Assembly (NCBI GenBank): GCA_958421275.1
Contig: CATZLI010000013.1
Location: 1-33,565 of the forward strand
Source of the DNA: an uncultured Collinsella sp.
Lineage (GTDB): Bacteria; Actinomycetota; Coriobacteriia; Coriobacteriales; Coriobacteriaceae
Direction: 5' to 3'
DNA: 33,565 nt
Part shown: positions 7,997-15,310 of the stretch, piece by piece
Layout of the letters: every line of letters begins with the position of its first letter
How positions within the stretch are numbered: the first letter of the stretch is position 1
Made by a program: the position numbers and the translations under genes
The notes under the pieces: generated by a model
The model's input: the letters and a program-made list of their open reading frames with translations, nothing else
Database searches by the model: none
What the model was told of the DNA's origin: nothing

Positions 7997-8728
7997 ATGG
8001 CAGACATGATCGAGATCAAGCATCTCAACAAGTACTTTGGCGACCTGCATGTGCTCAAAGATATCAACCTCACCGTCAAGCGCGGCGAGAAGCTCGTAAT
8101 GATCGGGCCCTCCGGTTCGGGTAAGTCGACGCTCATCCGCTGTGTCGATTATCTTGAGGAGCCCACGTCGGGCGAGGTCGTCATCGACGGTACGCCGCTC
8201 ACCAAAAAGAATCACCTGGAGATGGCTCGCAAGTATAGTTCCATGGTGTTTCAGCAGTTCAACCTGTATCCCAACATGACGGTGCTCGGCAACCTGACGC
8301 TCGCGCCCATCAAGCTGCAAAAGAAGAGCAAGGAGGAGGCGACGGAGATCGCCATCGCCGCGCTCAAGCGCGTTGGCATGGCGCATAAGGCCGGCGAGTA
8401 TCCGCAGAATCTCTCGGGCGGTCAGCAGCAGCGCATCGCCATCGCCCGTGCCCTGTGCACCAAGCAGCCCATCATCCTGTTTGACGAGCCGACCTCGGCG
8501 CTCGACCCCGAGATGGTCCAGGAGGTTCTGGACGTTATGATTGAGCTCGCGCAGGAGGACATCACCATGATCTGCGTGACGCACGAGATGGGCTTTGCGC
8601 GCCAGGTGGCCGACCGCGTCATCTTTATGGAGGACGGCCGCATCCTGGAGGAGGGCACGCCCGAGCACTTCTTCGATAACCCCGAGAACCCGCGCTGCCG
8701 CGAGTTCCTGTCCAAGATTCTGCACTAG
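7997..8728 (+). CDS. Polar amino-acid ABC transporter ATP-binding protein (GlnQ/GltL-type)
   Basis: Cytoplasmic ATPase of an amino-acid importer, 243 residues as is usual. Visible motifs: Walker A GPSGSGKST (about residues 36-44), Q-loop in VFQQFNLYPNMTVL, signature LSGGQQQRIAIARAL, Walker B with ILFDEPTSALDPEM, and the switch His in CVTHEMGFARQVADR. This last stretch is characteristic of the polar amino-acid subfamily. GGGAAGGGAC precedes the ATG. It heads an operon with the binding protein and two permeases. The exact substrate cannot be read from this subunit. Confidence 0.93.
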   Translation: MADMIEIKHLNKYFGDLHVLKDINLTVKRGEKLVMIGPSGSGKSTLIRCVDYLEEPTSGEVVIDGTPLTKKNHLEMARKYSSMVFQQFNLYPNMTVLGNLTLAPIKLQKKSKEEATEIAIAALKRVGMAHKAGEYPQNLSGGQQQRIAIARALCTKQPIILFDEPTSALDPEMVQEVLDVMIELAQEDITMICVTHEMGFARQVADRVIFMEDGRILEEGTPEHFFDNPENPRCREFLSKILH

Positions 8729-8733
8729 GCGCG

Positions 8734-9612
8734 GTGATGGACATGACGGATATGACGAGGGCGGCCGTGTCGCGCCGTCACTTTTTGCAGCTGGCGGGCG
8801 CCGGCATGCTCGCGCTGACGGGGGCCGCGCTTGCCGGTTGCGGCAACTCCACCAGCGGCGAGGGTTCCGACAAGGGGTCCAAGCTTGCGGCCATTAAGTC
8901 GCGTGGCCATCTGAATGCCGGCGTTAAGAAGGACGTTCCCGGCTACGGCTACTACGACACCGCCAAGGGCAGCTTTGAGGGCATGGAAGTCGATTTGTGC
9001 TACCAGATCGCCGCTGCCGTCTTTGGCGTGAGCTACAAGGAGGCTCGCGCTCAGGAGCTTGTCGAGTTTACCGACGTAACGCCCAAGACGCGCGGCCCGC
9101 TGATCGATAACGGCCAACTTGACGTGGTCGCGGCGACCTACACCATCACCGACGAGCGCAAGAAGAGCTGGGATTTCTCGACGCCGTACCGCACCGACTA
9201 CGTGGGACTCATGGTCAAGAAGCGTTCGGGCTTTACCTCGATTGAGGATCTGGACGGCAAGATCATCGGCGTGAGCCAGGGTGCTACCACGCAGGGCCTG
9301 ATCGAGCAGATGATCAAGGACAACGGCTTTAGCTGCAAGCCCGAGTTTAGGGCCTTTAGCGGCTACCCCATCATAAAGAGTTCGCTCGATGCCGGCAATA
9401 TCGACGTCTTTGCCATGGACCGCTCCACGCTGGCCGGTTACATGAACGAGACCGTTGAGCTGCTGCAGCCCGAGGTCAAGTTTGGCGAGCAGGGCTACGG
9501 CGTGGCGACCAAGAAGGGCTGCGACCTTTCGGCCGTGGTCGATCAGGTGATTTGCGATCGCCTGGCCGACGGCTGGCTCGACCAAGAGGTCAAGACCTGG
9601 GGTCTTGTATAG
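8734..9612 (+). CDS. Amino-acid ABC transporter substrate-binding lipoprotein with Tat-type signal
   Basis: Extracellular solute-binding protein, family 3 (GlnH/GltI-like), 292 residues. The signal peptide carries a twin-arginine motif SRRHFLQL, then a hydrophobic stretch and the lipobox LAGC. This indicates export through Tat and lipid attachment at that Cys, which is unusual because most such proteins use Sec. The mature part has family features: GYYDTAKGSFEGMEVDLCYQ, the TPKTRGPLIDNGQLDVVAATYTIT region and DFSTPYRTDYVGLMV. The start is uncertain: GTG 8734, ATG 8737, 8743 and 8752 are all in frame, and only weak ribosome binding sites precede them. It follows the ATPase by 5 bases. Confidence 0.9.
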   Translation: MMDMTDMTRAAVSRRHFLQLAGAGMLALTGAALAGCGNSTSGEGSDKGSKLAAIKSRGHLNAGVKKDVPGYGYYDTAKGSFEGMEVDLCYQIAAAVFGVSYKEARAQELVEFTDVTPKTRGPLIDNGQLDVVAATYTITDERKKSWDFSTPYRTDYVGLMVKKRSGFTSIEDLDGKIIGVSQGATTQGLIEQMIKDNGFSCKPEFRAFSGYPIIKSSLDAGNIDVFAMDRSTLAGYMNETVELLQPEVKFGEQGYGVATKKGCDLSAVVDQVICDRLADGWLDQEVKTWGLV

Positions 9613-9637
9613 GCGCATCGTCCAGGGAAGGAATCAA

Positions 9638-10384
9638 ATGCTCGAAGGATTATTTGACGCCGACCGTTGGTCGACGACATTTCAAAACATGGGGCCCTTC
9701 TGGGAGGGCTTTGGCGTGACGCTGCAGGTGGTCGTTGCCGGTCTGCTGTTGTCGCTGGTGCTGGGCACGCTGCTGGGCGTGTTCTCTACCACTCGCTCGC
9801 GCGTGCTGCGCGCCATAAGCCGCGTGTACGTGGAGTTTTACCAGAACACCCCGTTGCCCGTGCAGGTGCTCTTTATGTACATGGCCGGTCCGCAGTTTTT
9901 GCAGGCCATGACCGGTGCCGACCAGCCGGTGCGCATCGCGCCGTTCGTGCTGGGCTTCTTGGGCGTGGGCCTGTATCACGCGGCCTACATTTCGGAGGTC
10001 ATCCGCACCGGTATCGAAGCGGTTCCGCGCGGTCAGATGGAGGCGGCTCAGAGCCAGGGCTTCACCCGTGCGCAGGCGTACTGGTACATCGTGCTGCCCC
10101 AGACATTCAAGATCATTCTGCCGCCGCTGTGTAACCAGGCGCTCAACCTGGTCAAGAACACGTCGGTGCTGGCGCTTGTGGCCGGCGGCGACCTTATGTA
10201 CCGCTCCGACAACTATGTGAGTCTGTACGGTTACCTGCAGGGATACATCGTCTGCTGCCTTATGTACTTCATCATCTGCTTTCCGCTCGCCATGCTGGTG
10301 CAGTGGCTCGAGCGCCGCTCCAAGGAGCGTCCGCGCGGCGTGAGCCTGGCCGAGCTGGGGCTCGACAACGTAGAGGAGGCCTAG
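9638..10384 (+). CDS. Amino-acid ABC transporter permease, first subunit
   Basis: Inner-membrane permease of the HisM/GlnP family, 248 residues. The N-terminal membrane segments include GFGVTLQVVVAGLLLSLVLG. They are followed by YVEFYQNTPLPVQVLF, a signature segment of polar amino-acid permeases. The EAA coupling loop lies in EAAQSQGFTRAQAYWYIVLPQ. The start at 9638 is preceded by GGGAAGGAATCAA; in-frame upstream codons lack a site. It forms a heteromeric channel with the next gene. Confidence 0.92.
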   Translation: MLEGLFDADRWSTTFQNMGPFWEGFGVTLQVVVAGLLLSLVLGTLLGVFSTTRSRVLRAISRVYVEFYQNTPLPVQVLFMYMAGPQFLQAMTGADQPVRIAPFVLGFLGVGLYHAAYISEVIRTGIEAVPRGQMEAAQSQGFTRAQAYWYIVLPQTFKIILPPLCNQALNLVKNTSVLALVAGGDLMYRSDNYVSLYGYLQGYIVCCLMYFIICFPLAMLVQWLERRSKERPRGVSLAELGLDNVEEA

Positions 10385-10387
10385 CGC

Positions 10388-11026
10388 ATGGAAATCTTCA
10401 ACGCGACCAACCTGCTCTACATTTGGGGCGGCTTTGTTAAGACGATCGAGATCTCGGCGCTGTCGATCTTTTTCTCGCTCATCTTTGGCACGGTGCTGGC
10501 GCTCGTTAAGAGCTATGCGCCCCGCCCGTTCCGTATTTTGGTGAGCGCCTATATTGAGCTGTTCCGTTGCACGCCAAACCTGCTGTGGATCCTGTTTATC
10601 TACTTTACGGTGCAGGGTTTGGACATTGTGATTTCGACCATCGCCTTTACGCTGTTTACCAGCGCTGTTATGGCCGAGATTGTGCGCGGTGGCCTCAACT
10701 CGATTCCGCGCGGCCAGTTTGAGGCAGCGCAGAGCCAGGGCTTTGGCTTCTTTGCCACCATGCGCTACATCATTCTGCCGCAGACATTTAAGACGATCAT
10801 TCCGGCGCTGTTTAGCCAGTGCACGACCGTCATCAAGGATAGCTCGTATCTTTCGGGCATTAACGTGGCCGAGCTCATGTACACGGCAAACGTCGTGATG
10901 GCCCACGCGATCGACCTGTCGCAGGTGCTTATGCTCTACGGCCTGGTGTTTGCGATGTACTTTGTGCTCAACTTTGGTATCTCGCTGCTGGTTCGCGCAT
11001 ATCAGAGGCGAATGGTGGCAGCGTAG
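10388..11026 (+). CDS. Amino-acid ABC transporter permease, second subunit
   Basis: A 212-residue permease of the same family as its neighbour. IELFRCTPNLLWILF matches the polar amino-acid permease signature, and the EAA loop is EAAQSQGFGFFATMRYIILPQ, shown here at its core. AGAGGAGG lies just before the ATG, overlapping the end of the preceding gene, with only 3 bases between the two genes. Together with the ATPase and binding protein it makes a complete importer. Confidence 0.92.
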   Translation: MEIFNATNLLYIWGGFVKTIEISALSIFFSLIFGTVLALVKSYAPRPFRILVSAYIELFRCTPNLLWILFIYFTVQGLDIVISTIAFTLFTSAVMAEIVRGGLNSIPRGQFEAAQSQGFGFFATMRYIILPQTFKTIIPALFSQCTTVIKDSSYLSGINVAELMYTANVVMAHAIDLSQVLMLYGLVFAMYFVLNFGISLLVRAYQRRMVAA

Positions 11027-11028
11027 AA

Positions 11029-11057
11029 TGTGGCAAAGGGACAGCCCCTTTGTCACA
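11029..11057. repeat. Palindromic GGGACAG element upstream of the cytidylate-kinase-like gene
   Basis: TGTGGCAAAGGG (11029-11040) and CCCTTTGTCACA (11046-11057) are inverted with one mismatch around the loop ACAGC, so the element contains GGGACAG. It begins 3 bases after the permease stop and ends 17 bases before the next start codon. The hairpin would lie beside that gene's ribosome binding site. Confidence 0.75.
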
Positions 11058-11074
11058 TAGAGAAAGGAATCGCG

Positions 11075-11698
11075 ATGAGCGATCTGGAGAATAAGAAGAA
11101 TCCTGTGGTCATTACCATCGCGCGCGACTTTGGCGCCGAGGGCCACGAGATTGGCCGCATGCTTGCCGACGAGTTGGGGATTCCGCTGTACGATAACGAG
11201 CTGCTGGTACGTGCGTCGCTGCGCGCGGGCGAGTCGCTCGACAAGATGGCCGCCTACGACGAGCGTCTGGCCGTGGAGAACATGGCGTTTCTGCCCGACC
11301 GCTACGATGCGCGTTCGTACTCGGACAAGTTGTTCCAAAAGATGAGCCAGGTGATTTTGGATCTGGGTGAGACCGAGAGCTGCATTATCGAAGGCCGCCT
11401 GTCCGATTATCTGCTGCGCAACAACCCCAACCACATTGCCGTGCTGGTGACCGCACCCTTTGAGGACCGCGTCGAGATCGTGCGCAAGAAGCGTGGCCTT
11501 AACAAAAAGAAGGGTGCCAAGCTGGTCAAACAGCAGCAGAAGGCGCGCAAGGCGTTCTATAAGCGCTACAGTGCCGGAAAGTGGAAGATGACGAGCGGTA
11601 AAGACATCGTCGTCAACCGCGCCAAGCTGGGCCGCGAGGGCTGCAAAGACGTTATCGCCGCTGCCTACCGCTACAAAGTGGCCCAGCTCGAAGGCTAA
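11075..11698 (+). CDS. Cytidylate kinase-like family protein
   Basis: A 207-residue P-loop protein of the cytidylate-kinase-like family. The N-terminal phosphate-binding stretch ITIARDFGAEGHEIG is the relaxed form typical of this family rather than of Cmk itself. It is followed by LADELGIPLYDNELL and by IIEGRLSDYLLRN. The C-terminal half is rich in Lys and Arg (KKRGLNKKKGAKLVKQQQK). The true substrate is not known for most members. I chose the ATG at 11075 after AGAAAGGA; an upstream GTG at 11030 would make the palindromic repeat coding, which is unlikely. It may be co-transcribed with the transporter. Confidence 0.82.
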   Translation: MSDLENKKNPVVITIARDFGAEGHEIGRMLADELGIPLYDNELLVRASLRAGESLDKMAAYDERLAVENMAFLPDRYDARSYSDKLFQKMSQVILDLGETESCIIEGRLSDYLLRNNPNHIAVLVTAPFEDRVEIVRKKRGLNKKKGAKLVKQQQKARKAFYKRYSAGKWKMTSGKDIVVNRAKLGREGCKDVIAAAYRYKVAQLEG

Positions 11699-11709
11699 CC
11701 GACCAAAAC

Positions 11710-11740
11710 CACCACAAAGGTGCCTGTCCCCATCGTGGTG
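11710..11740. repeat. Short GGGGACAG-type palindrome
   Basis: CACCAC (11710-11715) and GTGGTG (11735-11740) flank a core containing CCTGTCCCC. It lies 11 bases after the cytidylate-kinase-like gene and next to the NfnB terminator. It is the weakest member of this repeat type. Confidence 0.45.
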
Positions 11741-11756
11741 ATCGGGCGGCCGGCAT

Positions 11757-11796
11757 AAAAAAAGTCCCCGCCGGGCGTGTGCTCGACGGGGACTTT
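11757..11796 (-). terminator. Rho-independent terminator of the nfnA-nfnB operon
   Basis: Read on the minus strand, GTCCCCG (complement of 11787-11793) pairs with CGGGGAC (complement of 11764-11770), with further nested pairs inside, and is followed by TTTTTTT (complement of 11757-11763). On the plus strand it is followed by a shorter T-stretch, so it may also serve the convergent gene. Confidence 0.8.
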
Positions 11797-11824
11797 GCCG
11801 TTTGGTGGCTAGCGCCGCAGGTGA

Positions 11825-13234
11825 TTACTCGCCCAGCAGGCTCTTGGTGATCGAAGCGGCGGCCTTCTTGCCGGCGCCCATCGCCAGAATGACCGTAGCG
11901 GCACCGGTGACGATGTCACCGCCGGCCCAGATGCGGGGATCGGTGGTCTGGCCGGTCTCCTCGTCGGCAACGATGTAGCCCCACTTGTTGAGCTCCATCT
12001 TGCCGCCGATCTTTTTTGCGAAGGGGTTGGCGTTGGTGCCGATAGCCGAGATCGCGACGTCGCAGGGGATCTCCTCGATGGCGCCCTCGATGGGCACCGG
12101 GCGACGACGGCCGGACTCGTCGGGCTCGCCGAGCTCCATCTTCTGGACCTTGACGGCGCACACGGAGCCGTCTTCGCCAGCGACAAACTCGAGCGGGGAG
12201 ACAAGCGGCAGAACCTCGACGCCCTCGGCCTTGGCATGGTGCAGCTCGGCGCGACGGCAGGGCATCTCGTCCTCGGTACGGCGGTAAGCGATGATGGCGT
12301 GCTCGGCGCCCAGACGCTTGGCGGTACGGACGGCGTCCATAGCCACGTTGCCGCCGCCAAAGACAACGACGTTCTTGCCGTGCTTGGTGGGGGTGTCGTA
12401 CTCGGGGAACTTGTTGGCCTTCATCAGGTTCACGCGGGTGAGGTACTCGTTAGCGAAGAAGACGTTGGGCAGGTTCTCGCCGGGGACGTTGAGGAACTTG
12501 GGCAGGCCAGCGCCGGTCGCCACGTAGATGGCGTCGAAGCCCTGCTCGAACAGCTCTTCGGCCGTGGCCATGTTGCCCACGACGGAGTTGTACTCAAACT
12601 TGACGCCCATGTCCTCCAGGCCGTCAATCTCGCGCTTGACGACTGCCTTGGGCAGACGGAACTCGGGGATGCCGTAGACCAGCACGCCGCCGCCGGTGAA
12701 GAATGCCTCAAAGACGGTAACGTCAAAGCCGTTGCGGGCGAGCTCGCCGGCGCAGGTGATGCCGGACGGGCCGGAGCCGACGACGGCGACCTTCTTGCCG
12801 TTCTTGGGAGCCATCTTGGGCGTGGACGCGAGCTCGGGGCGGTCACCCAGGAAGCGCTCGAGCTGGCCGATGGCCACGGGCTCGGACTTCTTGCCACGGA
12901 TGCACTTGCCCTCGCACTGGTTCTCCTGCGGGCAGACGCGGCCGCAGATGGCGGGAAGCATGGAGTCCTCGCGGATGGTATCGAGAGCGCCGCCGAAGTC
13001 CTTCTCGCGGATCTGCTCGATAAAGCGGGGGATGTTGATGTTGACGGGGCAGCCCTCAACACAGAACGGCTTCTTGCAGTTGAGGCAGCGCTCGGCCTCG
13101 GCCAGCGCCATCTCCTCGGTGAAGCCCTTGTCGACGGGGCGGAAGTCGCAGGCGCGCTCAGCAGCCGGCTCCTCGTTATCGGGGGTGCGGGGCGACTTCA
13201 TATCGGCAACGAAACGACCGTTAACTAGTGGCAT
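11825..13234 (-). CDS. nfnB: NfnB/SudA: GltD-like subunit of NADH-dependent ferredoxin:NADP+ oxidoreductase
   Basis: A 469-residue flavoprotein of the glutamate-synthase small-subunit fold. N-terminal cysteines for two 4Fe-4S clusters are at C50, C53, C58, C62 (CLNCKKPFCVEGC) and C97, C101, C107, C111 (CGRVCPQENQCEGKC). An FAD site VAVVGSGPSG is near residue 149, and a second dinucleotide site VVVFGGGNVAMDA near residue 292. Pairing with an NfnA-like gene directly upstream, and the absence of a GltB large subunit, favour NfnB/SudA over glutamate synthase. In characterised members, NfnAB couples NADH and reduced ferredoxin oxidation to NADP+ reduction by flavin-based electron bifurcation. It overlaps nfnA by 10 bases. 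Confidence 0.85.
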   Translation of the reverse strand: MPLVNGRFVADMKSPRTPDNEEPAAERACDFRPVDKGFTEEMALAEAERCLNCKKPFCVEGCPVNINIPRFIEQIREKDFGGALDTIREDSMLPAICGRVCPQENQCEGKCIRGKKSEPVAIGQLERFLGDRPELASTPKMAPKNGKKVAVVGSGPSGITCAGELARNGFDVTVFEAFFTGGGVLVYGIPEFRLPKAVVKREIDGLEDMGVKFEYNSVVGNMATAEELFEQGFDAIYVATGAGLPKFLNVPGENLPNVFFANEYLTRVNLMKANKFPEYDTPTKHGKNVVVFGGGNVAMDAVRTAKRLGAEHAIIAYRRTEDEMPCRRAELHHAKAEGVEVLPLVSPLEFVAGEDGSVCAVKVQKMELGEPDESGRRRPVPIEGAIEEIPCDVAISAIGTNANPFAKKIGGKMELNKWGYIVADEETGQTTDPRIWAGGDIVTGAATVILAMGAGKKAAASITKSLLGE

Positions 13235-14064
13235 GCGCAGCTCTTTTCCTCATAGGCCTTGAGGGACTCGCCCTCTTCGGAACGGTAAGCGGCCTGGCGG
13301 GCACGAAGGTCATCCCAGTCGACCAGGGTGGCATCAAAGTCGGGGCCGTCGACGCAAGCGAACTTGGTCACGCCGCCCACCTCGACGCGGCAGCAGCCGC
13401 ACATACCGGTGCCGTCAACCATGATGGGGTTGAGGGACGCGGTGATGGGGGTGTCGTACTTCTGGGCGGTGAGGGTCGAGAACTTCATCATCGGAACGGG
13501 GCCGACACAGAAGACCTGGCTCACGGCCTTGTCCTGCAGTAGGCGCTCCAGCGGAGCGGTAACAACGCCCTGCTCGCCGTAGGAACCGTCGTCAGTGGTG
13601 ATGTGGATGTGGTCCTCGTCGAGGAGCTCGCGGAACTGGTCCTCCATGAGCAGGAGGTCCTTGGTGCGGGCGCCCATGATGGCGTGCACCTCGTGACCGG
13701 TCTCGACCAGGTGCTTGGCGACCGGGAAGGCAATTGCCAGGCCGACGCCGCCGCCAATGACGGCGCAGGGGCCCTCGGCCATCTCGGTGGGAACGCCCAG
13801 CGGGCCCACGACGTCGCGCAGCGACTCGCCGGCCTCGTAGGTGGAAAGCATTTCGGTGGTCTTGCCGATCACCATGAAGATGAACTCGACCCAGCCCTCG
13901 TCACCGTTCCAGCCGGCCAGGGTAAACGGGACGCGCTCGCCCGTCTCGTTGGCGCGAACCATGAGGAACTGTCCAGCGTGCGCATGCTTGGCGATTGCAG
14001 GCGCCTCGATGCGGAACTTGAACACCTTCTCCGAGAACTGCGTCTTCTCCAGGATCTTATACAT
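13225..14064 (-). CDS. nfnA: NfnA/SudB: FAD/NAD-binding, 2Fe-2S subunit of ferredoxin:NADP+ oxidoreductase
   Basis: A 279-residue protein of the dihydroorotate-dehydrogenase electron-transfer (PyrK-like) family. The FAD-binding barrel (about residues 1-95) contains PFTLAGW, and the NAD-binding domain (about 98-210) contains VIGGGVGLAIAFPVAKHL. The C-terminal 2Fe-2S motif has VDGTGMCGCCRV and a later FACVDGP, with C222, C225 and C237 as likely ligands and D217 in the position known as a ligand in NfnA. No pyrD gene is adjacent, so the PyrK role is less likely. GAGAGGGG precedes the ATG. A TATAAT on the minus strand lies about 106 bases upstream. Confidence 0.85.
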   Translation of the reverse strand: MYKILEKTQFSEKVFKFRIEAPAIAKHAHAGQFLMVRANETGERVPFTLAGWNGDEGWVEFIFMVIGKTTEMLSTYEAGESLRDVVGPLGVPTEMAEGPCAVIGGGVGLAIAFPVAKHLVETGHEVHAIMGARTKDLLLMEDQFRELLDEDHIHITTDDGSYGEQGVVTAPLERLLQDKAVSQVFCVGPVPMMKFSTLTAQKYDTPITASLNPIMVDGTGMCGCCRVEVGGVTKFACVDGPDFDATLVDWDDLRARQAAYRSEEGESLKAYEEKSCACH

Positions 14065-14169
14065 AGAACCCCTCTCTTGTTAGGGCTGCCGAACCGTGCC
14101 TCCACGGAAATGGACGGTAGCCCGAATAAAACCGTACGCGCACAGGCGTTGTGCAGACATACGATGCAA

Positions 14170-14175
14170 ATTATA
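14170..14175 (-). promoter_or_regulatory. Possible -10 box (TATAAT) for nfnA
   Basis: The complement of 14170-14175 is a perfect TATAAT, about 106 bases before the nfnA start, implying a long leader. I do not see a convincing -35. Confidence 0.35.
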
Positions 14176-14238
14176 CCCTCATGGACATGTCACTTACGTG
14201 TGTCTTCGGCGGTTGGGAGCAGGGTTTATCCACTTTGG

Positions 14239-14278
14239 CCTACCAAACAGGGGCAGGTTTATTTTGGTCAGTTTTATC
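14239..14278 (+). repeat. Intergenic repeat copy B
   Basis: Shares the core GGGCAGGTTTATTTTGG (14251-14267) with copies A and C, and ends in CAGTTTTATC. It is inverted relative to copy C: the 17-base core is exactly reverse-complementary to 14407-14423. Its outer arms are more degenerate than in copies A and C. Confidence 0.7.
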
Positions 14279-14290
14279 GGGTAAAACGGC

Positions 14291-14331
14291 AAAGGGGCCG
14301 GCCTCGGGTTGTGATGAGGCCGGCCCCCTTT
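14291..14331 (-). terminator. Strong GC hairpin, probable terminator for pth
   Basis: GGGGCCGGCCTC (14294-14305) pairs perfectly with GAGGCCGGCCCC (14316-14327) around a 10-base loop, flanked by AAA and TTT. On the minus strand it is followed by CCTTTGCCGTTTT, a moderate T-tract. It lies between copies B and C of the intergenic repeat. The rest of the 372-base nfnA-pth spacer has no gene that I can see. Confidence 0.6.
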
Positions 14332-14396
14332 GGGGTGCTATGTGCGTATGGCGGCGCGCGGTTTATTGCGATGTGCCGACTGCAGCGTTTGCACAG

Positions 14397-14440
14397 ATAT
14401 AACCCGCCAAAATAAACCTGCCCTTTTTTGGTAGGTTTTA
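14397..14440 (-). repeat. Intergenic repeat copy C, starting at the pth stop codon
   Basis: On the minus strand it begins TAAAACCTACC and continues through GGGCAGGTTTATTTTGG to GCGGGTTATAT. The first three bases are the pth TAA stop codon, exactly as copy A starts at the purF stop codon. Confidence 0.8.
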
Positions 14441-15067
14441 GTGCTTGCCGTTGGCGGAAGCGGCGCCGTTGACGTGGTCGCGGGCATAGATCACGCCGTG
14501 CACGATGGCGAGACCCGCGGCGTCTGCGGCGCGGGCGCAGGTGTCCTGGAAGTCCTCGGCCTCGCGGGCGCGCAGCTGCTTAAGCACGTAGTCGGCGACG
14601 GCCATCTTGCCGGGAGGGTTGCCGATGCCGGTGCGGATGCGACTGAAGTCGCGGCTGCCCATCTTGTCGATGATGGAACGCAGGCCGTTGTGACCGGCAT
14701 GGCCGCCGCCCACCTTAACACGCACGTCGCCGGCGGGAATATCGAGCTCGTCGTGGATTACGAGCAGTTCCTCGGCCTTGATCTTGTACTCGCGGCAGAG
14801 CTTGGAGATGGGGCCGCCCGAGGTATTCATGTACGACTGCGGCTTGACCAGCACAATCTGGCGCTTGCCGCCCTCTTCCTCGGGGTCGTTGATGTTGATG
14901 AGCGCGACCTCGGCGCCGGCCTGGTTTTTCCAGTACGTGACGCCGGCCTGACGGGCCAGCTCGTCGATCGCTTTGAAGCCAGCGTTGTGGCGGGTCTCGG
15001 CATATTCCTCGCCTGGGTTGCCAAGTCCGGCAACCATGCGAATCTTAAGCGGCTGTGCAGCTGCCAT
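14438..15067 (-). CDS. pth: Peptidyl-tRNA hydrolase
   Basis: Releases tRNA from stalled peptidyl-tRNAs by cleaving the ester bond. The 209-residue length suits the family. Key residues are visible: Asn17 in VAGLGNPG, catalytic His27 in TRHNAGF and Asp106 in VIHDELD. Further family stretches are KPQSYMNTSG and GGGHAGHNGLRSI. GGAGG precedes the ATG on the minus strand. It lies downstream of prs in the same direction, separated by a spacer with a very long hairpin. Its stop codon is shared with an intergenic repeat. Confidence 0.95.
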   Translation of the reverse strand: MAAAQPLKIRMVAGLGNPGEEYAETRHNAGFKAIDELARQAGVTYWKNQAGAEVALININDPEEEGGKRQIVLVKPQSYMNTSGGPISKLCREYKIKAEELLVIHDELDIPAGDVRVKVGGGHAGHNGLRSIIDKMGSRDFSRIRTGIGNPPGKMAVADYVLKQLRAREAEDFQDTCARAADAAGLAIVHGVIYARDHVNGAASANGKH

Positions 15068-15181
15068 GTTTGTCCTCCGTTACGTAAAAAAGTTCAATCA
15101 ACGACAAAGGCTACCACGCCCGCCGAAGGCGAGGAAAGGTTGCAGCAAAGTCATTTCAGAAAACAGCTGCCCCGAGACAGC

Positions 15182-15286
15182 AGGAAGCCCCGGACACGCC
15201 GGGAGGGGTTATCAAAGCGAACATCCCGCAGCCGCAAAGCGGCGAGGACGTTCGCGTGATAACCCCGCAGGCGTGTCCGGGGCTTC
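15182..15286. repeat. Long nested hairpin of about 105 nt between prs and pth
   Basis: Outer arms GGAAGCCCCGGACACGCC (15182-15199) and their exact reverse complement (15269-15286) enclose GGGGTTATCA with TGATAACCCC (15204-15213, 15256-15265). Inside these are GCGAAC with GTTCGC, and a terminal GCCGC-AAA-GCGGC stem. Nearly the whole element pairs. No T-run follows on either strand, so it is not a classical terminator. It starts 25 bases after the prs stop. Confidence 0.85.
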
Positions 15287-15310
15287 CGGAGGGATGCGAG
15301 GGTCGAGCGA

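Noticed and set aside
11030..11074. GTG start for the cytidylate-kinase-like gene
   Set aside because: The extra 15 codons come from the palindromic repeat; the ATG at 11075 has a proper ribosome binding site.
12236..13228. Plus-strand open frame of 330 codons opposite nfnB
   Set aside because: Low-complexity Ala/Gly/Leu/Asp product, opposite a gene with intact iron-sulfur and nucleotide-binding motifs.
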